Of a stretch of DNA of 64,000 bases, positions 26,337 to 36,314 are shown in pieces. The position numbers were made by a program, and so were the translations under genes. The stretch covers positions 372,001-436,000 of the forward strand of contig JAJYOK010000001.1 of the NCBI GenBank assembly GCA_021796215.1, written 5' to 3'. Each line of letters begins with the position of its first letter. Positions within the stretch are counted from its first letter, which is position 1. The DNA comes from Bacteroidota bacterium (lineage in GTDB: Bacteria > Bacteroidota > Ignavibacteria > UBA10030 > UBA8401). The notes beneath the pieces are model-generated. The model made no database searches. It was not told the DNA's origin and was given only the letters and a program-made list of their open reading frames with translations.

Positions 26337-27578
26337 ATGAAAAAAATTTTTCTCGCAGCCTTTCTTCTTTTTTCTCCTTCGCTTCACTCACAAGTGGAAC
26401 ATCCCTTTGGGAGTGTTCCTTCCTCTGACATTGAGATTGTTGAAAGCACGCCGGTCGGTACAATTCTCGACAATTCCGATATCCGCAACACACAAAAGGT
26501 GTGGATTGAAATGATCGGCAGCGCGAAGAAGTCACTTGATCTTGAGGAGTTTTATGTCTCGAATGAACCGGGAAAATTGCTGGACGGCGTTCTTGGTGCA
26601 ATCTATAAAGCGGCAGACCGCGGTGTGAAGGTCAGACTTATTGTTGATGCGCGTATGTACAAAACATATCCGCAAAGTGTTGACAGCCTCGGTCAATTTC
26701 GAAACATTGAAACACGCCGCATTGATTTCGGTAAGATTGCCGGAGGTATCCAGCATTCGAAATATTTTATTGTTGACAGAAAAGAAGTTTTTGTTGGCAG
26801 CCAGAATTTCGATTGGAGATCGCTGGAACATATCCATGAACTCGGCCTTCGCATTAATAACAAAGAAATCGCAGAAGTGTATGGCGATGTTTTCGATCTT
26901 GATTGGCGGCTTGCAGCGGACACAATGAAGACAGAACAAGATATTTCGATTCCTCAGAAAGAATATCACTTTCCGATTCATATTTTTGTCACGAAGGGAG
27001 AAAGCGCCGTCATTACGCCAACATACAGCCCAATTGGTTTTATACCGGATTCGGCGCTGTGGGACGAACCGGCAATTGTTCATCTGATTAACGGTGCGAA
27101 GCACACACTGACACTCCAATTTCTTTCTTATTCTACGCGCGTATGGAAGGGAGGAACGTACTCAGTGATTGATAATGCCATTCGAAATGCCGCGAAGAGG
27201 GGAGTGAGAGTGCGCATGATTGTTTCAGATTGGGAAAAAGGATCAGAAGCAAAGAACGGTTTGAAAGATTTGTGCGCTCTTCAGAATGTTCAAGTTGCTT
27301 TCACGGCGATTCCGGAGTGGTCCGGGGGATATATTTCGTACGCTCGCGTCGAGCATCTTAAATATATCGTTGCTGATGACACGACATTTTGGCTCGGCAC
27401 TGCGAACTGTGAGAAGAGTTATTTTTATTCTACCCGCAATCTTGGAATTGTCGGCACGAGTGCTGCGCTTGCCGGCAGGCTTGCAAAAATATTTGACAAA
27501 AGCTGGAACAGTCCGTATAAAGAATTGATTACTCCAGAGGGGAAATATGAACCGCGCGAACACGGGGAAAGAAAATAA
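26337..27578 (+). CDS. Secreted phospholipase D-family protein
   Basis: 413 residues with a Sec signal peptide (residues 1-18). Two HKD-type motifs define the PLD superfamily: HSKYFIVDRKEVFVGSQNFD near residue 140 (H-x-K-x4-D, complete) and HLKYIVADDTTFWLGTANCE near residue 339 (complete). Such enzymes hydrolyse or transfer phosphodiesters in lipids or nucleic acids by a phospho-histidine intermediate. The substrate is unknown. The export signal suggests a periplasmic or extracellular enzyme. A hairpin terminator at 27581-27607 follows. Confidence 0.88.
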   Translation: MKKIFLAAFLLFSPSLHSQVEHPFGSVPSSDIEIVESTPVGTILDNSDIRNTQKVWIEMIGSAKKSLDLEEFYVSNEPGKLLDGVLGAIYKAADRGVKVRLIVDARMYKTYPQSVDSLGQFRNIETRRIDFGKIAGGIQHSKYFIVDRKEVFVGSQNFDWRSLEHIHELGLRINNKEIAEVYGDVFDLDWRLAADTMKTEQDISIPQKEYHFPIHIFVTKGESAVITPTYSPIGFIPDSALWDEPAIVHLINGAKHTLTLQFLSYSTRVWKGGTYSVIDNAIRNAAKRGVRVRMIVSDWEKGSEAKNGLKDLCALQNVQVAFTAIPEWSGGYISYARVEHLKYIVADDTTFWLGTANCEKSYFYSTRNLGIVGTSAALAGRLAKIFDKSWNSPYKELITPEGKYEPREHGERK

Positions 27579-27580
27579 AA

Positions 27581-27607
27581 GAAGGCAGCGCTGGTAACGT
27601 TGCCTTC
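27581..27607 (-). terminator. Bidirectional hairpin between convergent PLD and permease genes
   Basis: GAAGGCA (27581-27587) pairs with TGCCTTC (27601-27607); three further inner pairs (one G-T) leave a 7-base loop. On the minus strand the stem is followed by TTTTATTTTC, a good terminator tail for the permease. On the + strand only a short pyrimidine tail follows. Confidence 0.75.
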
Positions 27608-27644
27608 TTCAATGAAGATACATGATTGACAAGGGAGACGTTTG

Positions 27645-29144
27645 TTATTTTCCTTCTGCCCTCATACGCGCCATTACGCTGTGGTGGCGTCCATAACCGA
27701 AATAGATAGCAAAGCCGATCAGAAGCCAGATAAAAAGCCGCAGCCAGTTTTCCGGCGGAAGTGAAAACATCAAGAGAAGGCAAAATCCGATACCAAAGAT
27801 AGGCACGAAAGGAACGAACGGTGCGCGGAAGGGACGTTCTGCGTCGGGGTTTGTCTTCCTCATGATAAGAACTGCTGCGCAGACGATAACGAAGGCAAGC
27901 AATGTTCCGATGTTCACCAAATCGGCAAGAATACGCAGTGGAAGAAATGCCGCCAACGTTGCTACAAACACACCGGTAAGGATTGTGGATTTCCACGGCG
28001 TGCGGAATTTCTCATGGATAGCTCCGAAGAAGCTTTTGGGAAGCAACCCATCACGCGCCATTGCAAGAAAAATGCGGGGCTGACTCAACATCATCACTAG
28101 CAACACCGAAGTGATGCCGGCAACGGCACCGAGAGAGATGATAAATTGCGCCCATGGCAGTCCCACTTGTTTGAACGCATCTGAAACTGGCGCATCAATA
28201 TTCAATTTATTGTATGGAACCATCCCTGTTAGTATTCCAGAGACCAGGATGTACAAAATTGTGCAGAGGATCAAAGAAGTAATGATGCCGATAGGAACGT
28301 CTCGCTTCGGATTACGCGCTTCTTCTGCATGTGTTGAAACAGAATCGAAGCCGATGTATGCGAAAAAGATTATTGCAGCGCCAGCCAGCATGCCCAGCGG
28401 CTCGCCACCCAAACCGGTTTGACCAAAAAGTGTTTTGCCGAAGAAACTTACTCCCGTAAGGCCGAAGGGTGCAAATGGATGCCAGTTTGCCGGGTTGACA
28501 TAAAACGCTCCGACAACAATTACAAAGAGAACGATCACAAGTTTTAGAATAACCATAACTGCGTTAAAACCCGCACTCTCGCGTATTCCGATAACAAGAA
28601 TTGTTGTAATGATCGCGGCAATAACAATTGCCGGGAAGTCGAGGATCGTCCCCGTTGCTGATAGGAGTCCGGTTGCCGGATTAAAATCAAACGGGGCGTT
28701 ACCGAAAGCGTGGGGAAACTTGAATCCAATGATGCTTACAAAATCTTGAAAATAATGGGACCATCCGTGGGCAACCGTTGCCGATGCGACCGCATATTCC
28801 AATATCAAATCCCAGCCGATGATCCACGCAAAAAGTTCGCCGAGTGTTGCATAGGCGTAGGTGTAGGCTGATCCCGCAACGGGAACCATCGAAGCGAATT
28901 CAGAATAACACAACGCGGCAAAAATAGATGCCATCCCAGCGACGACAAACGATAGAATCAACGCCGGGCCGGTTTTGTCATGTGCCGCAACGCCGGTCAG
29001 GACGAAAATACCGGTTCCAATTATTGCGCCAACACCCAGGCTTGTGAGCGTTACTGGTCCGAGGACGCGTCGTAAACGATTCTCTCCTTTCATTTCTTCA
29101 ATAAGCAGAGCGAGAGGCTTACGTGCAAAAAGGTTGCTGTTCAT
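27645..29144 (-). CDS. APC-family amino acid permease (CAT-like)
   Basis: 499 residues with about 12-13 transmembrane helices. The helix-1 substrate motif GVGAIIGTGIFVLTG, the following ALILSFVVAGMAS, and the helix-6 region IIFFAYIGFDSVSTHAEEA identify the cationic-amino-acid/YfnA-like branch of the APC superfamily. It imports amino acids by proton or cation symport; specificity is not readable. Monocistronic, between a terminator at its 3' end and a 248-base upstream region (29145-29392) in which I see no gene. Confidence 0.92.
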   Translation of the reverse strand: MNSNLFARKPLALLIEEMKGENRLRRVLGPVTLTSLGVGAIIGTGIFVLTGVAAHDKTGPALILSFVVAGMASIFAALCYSEFASMVPVAGSAYTYAYATLGELFAWIIGWDLILEYAVASATVAHGWSHYFQDFVSIIGFKFPHAFGNAPFDFNPATGLLSATGTILDFPAIVIAAIITTILVIGIRESAGFNAVMVILKLVIVLFVIVVGAFYVNPANWHPFAPFGLTGVSFFGKTLFGQTGLGGEPLGMLAGAAIIFFAYIGFDSVSTHAEEARNPKRDVPIGIITSLILCTILYILVSGILTGMVPYNKLNIDAPVSDAFKQVGLPWAQFIISLGAVAGITSVLLVMMLSQPRIFLAMARDGLLPKSFFGAIHEKFRTPWKSTILTGVFVATLAAFLPLRILADLVNIGTLLAFVIVCAAVLIMRKTNPDAERPFRAPFVPFVPIFGIGFCLLLMFSLPPENWLRLFIWLLIGFAIYFGYGRHHSVMARMRAEGK

Positions 29145-29392
29145 TCTTCTTTACTCCTTGGTTGTGAGTTACTGATTACTCAATTCGATTTTACGCGAAG
29201 TGTATTGTTGTTGAGATTGAAGGATATGATCAGGATGTGGCAGGAAAAAGAGAACCTCTTCCATCTGGAATTCGCACATAAATAGGCTGGAGTAACGGTC
29301 TGTTGGGGATCGTTGTTGTGCGCCGCCAGAACAAAGTCAAGGTAAGGCTCGTAGAGATACGAAATTGTTGTTGAGGGGATAGTATCATTCAG

Positions 29393-29728
29393 CTAAAAAC
29401 TTTCTGCCGCTTCTTTTGCTGTCGCATAAAGCTCGAATACGTTGAGCAATTTTGTAACGGAGAGGATATTCTTGATTTTAGCCGAAGCGCCTGCAAGTTT
29501 TAAATCTCCGCCGGCATTCCGCATTGTTGTTACACTGCCGATCAACATTCCGAGACCGGAGCTGTTCATAAACGGGACGTCCGAAAGGTCAATCACAATT
29601 TTTTTCTTCTTCGCTTCGACAAGTTTGTGAAGCGAATTGTTCAATTCTGCGGCGTCCGGTCCACCGAGCACATTACCTTCGAGCTTGATCACTGTGCAGC
29701 CTGCGATTTCTTTTGTAGAGAATTTCAT
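29393..29728 (-). CDS. STAS-domain anti-sigma factor antagonist
   Basis: 111 residues, a single STAS domain of the SpoIIAA/RsbV type. The conserved phospho-acceptor loop reads PFMNSSGLGMLIG, with the Ser used by partner-switching kinases. In this family the unphosphorylated form sequesters an anti-sigma kinase. No kinase or phosphatase gene is next to it; SecF lies upstream. A clear GAAGGAG ribosome site precedes the ATG. Confidence 0.9.
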   Translation of the reverse strand: MKFSTKEIAGCTVIKLEGNVLGGPDAAELNNSLHKLVEAKKKKIVIDLSDVPFMNSSGLGMLIGSVTTMRNAGGDLKLAGASAKIKNILSVTKLLNVFELYATAKEAAESF

Positions 29729-29779
29729 GCGTCTCCTTCGTTGCAGCCAATGCGCCTCCGGCGCAAAAAAGTTCGTGAG

Positions 29780-30712
29780 TTATCGTGCGGCTTTCAGAGC
29801 ATTTTTTTTATTTTTTCTGTTCGTCCAATCGAGGACGATAGCGCTTGCGACGTAAATCGAAGAATATGTTCCGGAAATCGTTCCGATAAAGAACGTGAAC
29901 GCGAACCCGCGGTTCACTTCGCCGCCCAAAAAAATCAATACAATAAGGACAAGCAGAACCGTGCCGCTGGTGATGACGGTTCGGCTGAGTGTTTCATTGA
30001 CTGATTTGTTTATCACAACGAATAAGCTTTCGGTTTTATGAATCTTCAAATTTTCTCTGATGCGGTCAAACACGATCACCGTGTCGTTTATCGAGAATCC
30101 AATCAACGTTAAAAATGCTGCCATCAAGTTCTGCGACATTTCAAGATTGAGATGCGGAGAAAGTCCGTTAAAGATGACAACGAAACCAAAAGTCACGAGC
30201 ACATCGTGGAACAATGCGATAACGCCGGCGACGCCGTAAATGAATTTAAAGCGAAAACCGACATACACCATAATAATGATCAGCGTTGCAATGACGGCAT
30301 ACACAGCATTGCGCCGCAGCTCAGCGCCGACTTTCGGGCCGATCTTGTCTTCTTTAAGAACTTCAAATTTGTCGTTGGGAAACTGCGCGGTCAATCCGGC
30401 ACGAATGTCGTCCGCAATCTTTGATCCTTCTGCCTGGCGCGAAGTGAGGATCGAGATGTCGTTCGGATTACCGAAGGTTTTGATCTCGCTTCCCGTGTAG
30501 CCGATTTTATCAACTGCCGCCCGCACATCGGTAACTTGTACGGCGTTTTCAAACCTAACCAGCAGCTCGGTTCCGCCGAGAAAATCTATGCCGAGAGTTA
30601 CTCCTTTGAACACTACGCCTAAAAGTCCGATGACGAGTGTGAGAGCGGAAATAAGATACCAGATGTTCCGCTTTCCCATGAAATCAATATTTGTTTTCTT
30701 GAATAATCTCAT
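29780..30712 (-). CDS. secF: Protein translocase subunit SecF
   Basis: 310 residues with six transmembrane helices and a periplasmic domain after the first. LGIDFLGGTELLVRFE is the SecF equivalent of the SecD D-LGG motif; GFSINDTVIVFDRIRENL is the conserved helix-4/5 signature. SecDF uses proton flow to finish preprotein export. It lies 48 bases after secD in one operon. Confidence 0.96.
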   Translation of the reverse strand: MRLFKKTNIDFMGKRNIWYLISALTLVIGLLGVVFKGVTLGIDFLGGTELLVRFENAVQVTDVRAAVDKIGYTGSEIKTFGNPNDISILTSRQAEGSKIADDIRAGLTAQFPNDKFEVLKEDKIGPKVGAELRRNAVYAVIATLIIIMVYVGFRFKFIYGVAGVIALFHDVLVTFGFVVIFNGLSPHLNLEMSQNLMAAFLTLIGFSINDTVIVFDRIRENLKIHKTESLFVVINKSVNETLSRTVITSGTVLLVLIVLIFLGGEVNRGFAFTFFIGTISGTYSSIYVASAIVLDWTNRKNKKNALKAAR

Positions 30713-30760
30713 TGTGTCGTATTCTCCTGTCCCGAAGGATTACTTTGTAATTAGAATAGC

Positions 30761-32677
30761 TCAGCCGAAATTAATAGAAGTAGCGCCGCGTTCCGTCATC
30801 ACATCAAAAATTACGCGCGTGACGACAATTGCTGTAAAGAGGTTCGCGGAAACGCCCATCATCAAGGTGAGCGCAAATCCCTGCACGGGACCGGTTCCGA
30901 ATTGGAAAAGCACTACGCCGCTGAAAAATGTTGTGATGTTAGAATCAAAGATAGCGCTGAACGCTTTGCCGTAGCCGGCATCAATGACAGCACGTAATGT
31001 TTTTCCAGTTGTCATTTCTTCTCTGATGCGCTCGTAGATCAGCACGTTCGCATCCACAGCCATACCGATGGTGAGCACAATACCTGCGATGCCCGGAAGT
31101 GTCAGCGTTCCCTGGAACGCGGCGAGAATCGCAAAGATGAACAACACGTTAAACAGCAGTGCAATGTTTGCAATCGCGCCGCCGGTACGGTAATAGACAA
31201 GCATAAAACCTATGACCAGAATCAAGGCAATGGTAAACGAGTTCATGCCGGCTTGAATTGAATCTTCGCCGAGTGAAGGTCCGACGCTGCGCTGTTCGAT
31301 GATATCAACCGGAGCGGGAAGCGCGCCGGCTTTCAGAATAATTTCGAGAAGGCGAGCCTCGTCAATGTTTTCCATTCCCTCAATTTGCGAACGGCCGCCG
31401 GTGATTTTATCCCGAACAACCGGTGAAGAAAAGACTGCGTTGTCAAGAACGATAGCGATGCGTTTGTTGACGTTCGCCCCGGTAATACGCGCCCACTCGC
31501 GTGCGCCTTCGCTGCTCATTTCCATTGTCACAATGGGCTGGTTGAAGTTCGGATCAATGGTTGCTTGAGCATTAACAATAACGCCGCCGGTAAGCTCCGC
31601 GGTTTTCTTCAGCCCGAGCAGATCGTAGTACTTAATTCCGTCGCTGGTGAAAGACGGCTTTGAACTCCAGTAAAAGCCCATGTCGCTGGGAATCAATTTT
31701 TGTACATCGGGGCGCTCAAGAATATTATCAACGATTGAACGGTCGTTCTCAGAAACGTATGCATCACCGCTGCCTTGTTGATTCGGGCGGACAAGATACA
31801 GGAACGGATGTTCTTTCTTCACTTCCTCTGCCGATTTCTGTTCTTCCGGTAAAACAGATTGCTGCGATGTTGTGTCAGCTTGGTTGAGCGCAGTGAGAGA
31901 ATTTTCCGGTGCTTTGTTTGCAGCTTTGCCGGTGGTATCGGCTCCTGTCGTGTCAGCTTTTGTTGATGCTGTGTCAACGTAGCCTTGCGATGCAAGATAT
32001 TTGTCAATCGCTGAAAGAGTTTTGTAAATGATGTCCGGGTCTTTCATCAATTTGAATTCAAGAAGCGCAGTTCCCTGGAGTAATTGCCGGACTTCATTTT
32101 CATTTGAAACGCCCGGAAGCTCTACAATAATGCGCCGCCCGCCTTGTTTCTGAATTGTCGGCTCGGAAACACCGTACTGGTCAACGCGGTTGCGGACAAT
32201 TTCCATTGCGCGGTCAACAGCTTTTTCTGATTCGTCGCTGAGCTGTTTCATGATTTCGTCATCAGTTTCCCGCAAGCTTCCGTAATAGCGGCTCAGGCGA
32301 ATTCCTTTTTCCTGAAATTTTTTCTGAAAAATACTTGTCAGCGATTCGTCGCTCGTTGCCGCTTCCTTGGCAATTTCCGCCGTGATGGCGTTGAATTGAT
32401 CGTCCTTGTTTTTTGCCATCTCTTCGAACATCTTCAACACGTTCACCTCAAGCACAACGCGCATGCCGCCTTGCAAATCCAATCCTAATTTGATGCGTTT
32501 AGCGCGGATGCTGCGTATGTCCTTTTCATTATTTTGAACGTAGTTTAGACTGTCGGCACTGCTCATCGCATGCAGTTTTTTATTGAGCATATATGACTGG
32601 TAAGTGGGGTACAAAAAATACAAGGCGAGAAGAATTGAAGCCACAATAATGATAATCTTGCCGCGATTTTTTTTCAC
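30761..32677 (-). CDS. secD: Protein translocase subunit SecD
   Basis: 638 residues. N-terminal helix, KLGLDLQGGMRVVLEV signature, large periplasmic domain, then five helices with GMAVDANVLIYERIREE. Residues about 230-300 form a Thr/Ala/Asp-rich low-complexity insert (TADTTGADTTGK type) inside the first periplasmic domain, not present in compact SecD homologues. Paired with SecF downstream. Confidence 0.96.
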   Translation of the reverse strand: MKKNRGKIIIIVASILLALYFLYPTYQSYMLNKKLHAMSSADSLNYVQNNEKDIRSIRAKRIKLGLDLQGGMRVVLEVNVLKMFEEMAKNKDDQFNAITAEIAKEAATSDESLTSIFQKKFQEKGIRLSRYYGSLRETDDEIMKQLSDESEKAVDRAMEIVRNRVDQYGVSEPTIQKQGGRRIIVELPGVSNENEVRQLLQGTALLEFKLMKDPDIIYKTLSAIDKYLASQGYVDTASTKADTTGADTTGKAANKAPENSLTALNQADTTSQQSVLPEEQKSAEEVKKEHPFLYLVRPNQQGSGDAYVSENDRSIVDNILERPDVQKLIPSDMGFYWSSKPSFTSDGIKYYDLLGLKKTAELTGGVIVNAQATIDPNFNQPIVTMEMSSEGAREWARITGANVNKRIAIVLDNAVFSSPVVRDKITGGRSQIEGMENIDEARLLEIILKAGALPAPVDIIEQRSVGPSLGEDSIQAGMNSFTIALILVIGFMLVYYRTGGAIANIALLFNVLFIFAILAAFQGTLTLPGIAGIVLTIGMAVDANVLIYERIREEMTTGKTLRAVIDAGYGKAFSAIFDSNITTFFSGVVLFQFGTGPVQGFALTLMMGVSANLFTAIVVTRVIFDVMTERGATSINFG

Positions 32678-32914
32678 AAGCGAACCTCCGTGAGGGTAAA
32701 TACATGAACAATGATATATTTCAAGGTTAAAAATATAACGGAAACTGCCTCAAAAGTCAACGAAAATTCGGAGTAAAATTGCCGATATGAGCAGGTTCAC
32801 AAAATACTGCCGTTATGAAAAGATAACATGCAAAAGGTTTCATCTCAGGCAATCTTTTTCTATATTCATCGGGTAAATTTATTGTTCTTTTTTGTATCGA
32901 AAGGAAGTTGTATA

Positions 32915-35900
32915 ATGAAACATTTTTACCGTTTTCTTCTTGTATTAATTTCCCTGCCAGTACTTCTGCAAGCCCAAACCGCGAACCATGTTGTGATCAG
33001 TCAGTTAGCGACGAGAGGCAACTCTACCGCGAACGATGAGTTCGTTGAAATCTATAATCCGACGAGCGGCGCAGCTGATATTTCAGGCTGGAAACTTGAA
33101 TATAAATCTGCAACGGGCTCAACGTGGTCAACGAAATTGACTGTGCCGGCAGGGACATCGCTTCCGGCTCATTGTTTTTATCTTTTTGCAGCGGGCGCCG
33201 GTTATTATTCCGGACCGACAGCGGCAGATTTAGCAATGCCGGCAAGCACCAATATCGGTATAGCTGACAACGGTCATATTCATATTATCAATGCTTCTGC
33301 ATCTGAAGTGGATAAGGTTGGCTTTGGTTCCACTGCCATAGATCCGGAAGGAAGTGCTGCGCCGAATCATGGAACTACTGCCAACAATAATTCCATTGAG
33401 CGGAAAGCTTCTGCAACATCAACAGCGCAGTCGTTGGCAGCAGGAGGAAGCGAGGAAACCGCAGGCAACGGATACGATACGGATAATAATTCTGCTGATT
33501 TTATATTGCAGACCAACGGACGTCATCCGCATAATCTTGCTTCGCCTCCTGAACCATCGTTATCGGTTGGAGGAAACGGCACAGGCACGGCGTTCATTCA
33601 GCCGGCATCCATGGAAGCGAATCAAACATCCTCTGTAACAATTTCCGTTGCGGGTGACGGAACAAATACGCTTGACAGCGTTGTAATTATCATGCCTGCC
33701 GGATGGAACTGGCCGCAAGCTTCCGGAAGTGTTTCGTTGTCGGGCAGCGGCTTTACCGCAGGCAGTGTTTCCGTTACCAGCGATACGATTTATCTCGGCC
33801 ACGGTGCTATCACAAACACCGACACGGGGAAAATCACAATTGCAAATGTTACTGCACCTGATGCTTCCGGCAAAGCAACTTTTGTTGTGAAGACAGCGCT
33901 AAATGGCGGTGAACCAATCCAGATCGCATCCGCAGTGTCAATCAATTTAATAAAAGTTATTCCGATTATTCTTTTGCATCAGAATGATGCGCAGGGTGTT
34001 CCTGTTGCACCATACGGGCTCGGCTCTGTTGTGACAATAAGCGGGATCATCACCGCGGATTTAAGCACGACACAGACTCAGGTATATCTTCAGGATGCAA
34101 CAGCCGGTATCAATATTTTTAATTACACACGCTCGTACAATTATCAGGTTGGCGACAGTGTTACATTCACCGGTGCGCTTCAACAATATCGCGGCGGAAA
34201 TGAGGTCGTGCCGGATTCAGCAAAAACAATTTTTCATTCACATGGAAATTCACTTCCCGAGCCGTTTCTTGTAACGGCGGATGATGTGAACCATACGTTC
34301 AACACCGATGATTTTTCTGAGCCGAATGAAGGCCGGCTCGTGCGTATCAATAATGTCACGTACGATGCGGCGAACAGTACCATTACCGATGCAACCGGGA
34401 CGACAGGCGTTTTTATTCCGAATACATGGACTGCGCCGACCGGTGCATTCGATCTGATTGGAATCTTAAAGCAATTCAAACCGGGAACTCCGGCTCCGCC
34501 GGCGCCGTACACATCCGATTACGAAATCACTCCACGCACGCAGGATGATGTTATCGCACATGCGGGAGCGGTGCTTGCAGCACCACCGTACGAATCGGAT
34601 ATTCATTCGAATTCAGTTGTCATTAATATTAAAACGAAGTCGTTGTCAACCGCCGTTGTGAAATACGGAGTGACAACATCGTACACAGATTCAGTTTCTG
34701 TTTCTTCTTCAGATTCGGTTCATGCAGTGACGATTCCGAACCTGCATTCGTCAACGGTCTATCATTATCAGGTTGTGGTGAAAGATACTGCGGGCGCGAA
34801 TGCGGCAGGCGACGAGATCTTCAGCACAGCGTCGCCGTCAACTTCAACAGGCACGATGAATGTCTATTTCAATCACAGCGTGAATCCATCGGTGGCAATG
34901 GCAGAGACGGCGCAGACGGTAAACATCGTTGACAAATTCATTCACCGCATTCAAGCGGCGCAGTATTCGATTGATGTTGCATTGTACAGTTTGAGCGGGA
35001 CAGTCGGCACAAACATTGCAAACGCGCTGCTCGATGCCCGCAATCGCGGCGTGAAAGTGCGCATGATCGTGGAGTACGACAATTCCACAACTGCGCCAAT
35101 GACACAATTGAAAAACAGCGGCATGCCGTTCATTACCGATAAGTTCGATCCGGTCAACAACGGCAACGGATTGATGCACAACAAATTTGGTGTCTTTGAT
35201 TACCGCGATACAACTTCAGCAAGCGATGATTGGGTATGGGCTGGTTCGTGGAATGCGACCGATCCGGGTAATAACAACGACGCGCAGAATGTTGTTGAAA
35301 TTCAGGACCAGGCGCTTGCCCATGCGTACACGATGGAATTCAACGAGATGTGGGGAAGCGATACCGACACGCCGAATGCAAGTACGTCCCGGTTCGGGCT
35401 TCACAAAACAGACAACACGCCGCACCGTTTTAACATTAACGGCACGCCGCTGGAATCGTATTTCAGCCCGTCCGATCACACAACGATGCACATCGCGGAT
35501 GCGTTGAGCACGGCGACGCAGGCAATTGATATTTGTATGCTGACGTTCACACGTGACGATCTTGCTCAAACGCTGATCTCCAAGAAAAACAGCGGAGTGA
35601 AAGTGCACGTTATTCTGGACAACAACACAGATACCGGCAATCAATTTTCTGTTATGCAAACGGCGGGAGTTGATATCCGCCTGAAAGCTTCTTCGCTGGG
35701 CGGATTGCTACATCATAAATACGCGGTGATTGATGCGGAGAATCCTCAAGCGGATGATGTTGTGATCACCGGTTCGCACAACTGGTCAAGCTCGGCAGAA
35801 ACGGCGAACAATGAAAACACGCTGATGATTCACAGCAAGCGGATCGCAAATCTGTATTTGCAGGAATTCAAACAGCGATACATTGATGCTGGCGGGACAG

Positions 35901-36208
35901 ATAATATTGTACTCGATGTAAAACAGATTTCCCCCAATATTCCACTGACAACTGCGCTCGGACAGAATTATCCGAACCCGTTCAATCCGGCAACGCATAT
36001 TCAATTTTCGGTTACCGATCTTCAATTGGTGACACTAAAAGTATATGATGTGTTGGGAAGAGAAGTGGCGACGTTGTTGAACGAACAAAAGTCGCCGGGG
36101 ACGTACGATGTTCAGTGGAACGCATCAAACATGGCAAGTGGTGTTTATTTTTATCGTCTGACGGCCGGTAATTTTATAGCGACGAAGAAGTTGCTCTTAA
36201 TGAAGTAG
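32915..36208 (+). CDS. T9SS-targeted multidomain lamin-tail / dual-PLD exoprotein
   Basis: 1097 residues from ATG 32915, chosen because AAAGGAAG precedes it and the signal peptide begins there. Domains in order: Sec signal (1-20); lamin-tail domain (about 22-140, VVISQLATRGNSTANDEFVE); a beta region; an OB-fold of YhcR type (VTISGIITADLSTTQTQVYL); a fibronectin-III-like module; two PLD modules with MHNKFGVFD (near 753) and HHKYAVIDAENPQADD (near 932); and a C-terminal type IX sorting domain (LGQNYPNPFNPATHI). Probably a secreted nuclease or phosphodiesterase; the lamin-tail/OB combination is common in extracellular nucleases. Followed by a strong terminator. Confidence 0.85.
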   Translation: MKHFYRFLLVLISLPVLLQAQTANHVVISQLATRGNSTANDEFVEIYNPTSGAADISGWKLEYKSATGSTWSTKLTVPAGTSLPAHCFYLFAAGAGYYSGPTAADLAMPASTNIGIADNGHIHIINASASEVDKVGFGSTAIDPEGSAAPNHGTTANNNSIERKASATSTAQSLAAGGSEETAGNGYDTDNNSADFILQTNGRHPHNLASPPEPSLSVGGNGTGTAFIQPASMEANQTSSVTISVAGDGTNTLDSVVIIMPAGWNWPQASGSVSLSGSGFTAGSVSVTSDTIYLGHGAITNTDTGKITIANVTAPDASGKATFVVKTALNGGEPIQIASAVSINLIKVIPIILLHQNDAQGVPVAPYGLGSVVTISGIITADLSTTQTQVYLQDATAGINIFNYTRSYNYQVGDSVTFTGALQQYRGGNEVVPDSAKTIFHSHGNSLPEPFLVTADDVNHTFNTDDFSEPNEGRLVRINNVTYDAANSTITDATGTTGVFIPNTWTAPTGAFDLIGILKQFKPGTPAPPAPYTSDYEITPRTQDDVIAHAGAVLAAPPYESDIHSNSVVINIKTKSLSTAVVKYGVTTSYTDSVSVSSSDSVHAVTIPNLHSSTVYHYQVVVKDTAGANAAGDEIFSTASPSTSTGTMNVYFNHSVNPSVAMAETAQTVNIVDKFIHRIQAAQYSIDVALYSLSGTVGTNIANALLDARNRGVKVRMIVEYDNSTTAPMTQLKNSGMPFITDKFDPVNNGNGLMHNKFGVFDYRDTTSASDDWVWAGSWNATDPGNNNDAQNVVEIQDQALAHAYTMEFNEMWGSDTDTPNASTSRFGLHKTDNTPHRFNINGTPLESYFSPSDHTTMHIADALSTATQAIDICMLTFTRDDLAQTLISKKNSGVKVHVILDNNTDTGNQFSVMQTAGVDIRLKASSLGGLLHHKYAVIDAENPQADDVVITGSHNWSSSAETANNENTLMIHSKRIANLYLQEFKQRYIDAGGTDNIVLDVKQISPNIPLTTALGQNYPNPFNPATHIQFSVTDLQLVTLKVYDVLGREVATLLNEQKSPGTYDVQWNASNMASGVYFYRLTAGNFIATKKLLLMK

Positions 36209-36214
36209 AAATGA

Positions 36215-36262
36215 GACTTCAGCCGAGGTCGCGAGCTTCGGCTGAAGTCGTTTATTGTTTTT
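36215..36262 (+). terminator. Rho-independent terminator after the PLD exoprotein
   Basis: Perfect 12-bp stem GACTTCAGCCGA (36215-36226) / TCGGCTGAAGTC (36238-36249), 11-base loop, tail GTTTATTGTTTTT. Confidence 0.9.
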
Positions 36263-36314
36263 CGCGGGGCGTTTTAATATATTTTCCTCAGCATTCAATT
36301 CTTATCAATATGCC

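Noticed and set aside
29145-29392. Possible small gene in the gap between permease and STAS genes
   Set aside because: No ribosome site plus coding-like frame; nothing recognisable.
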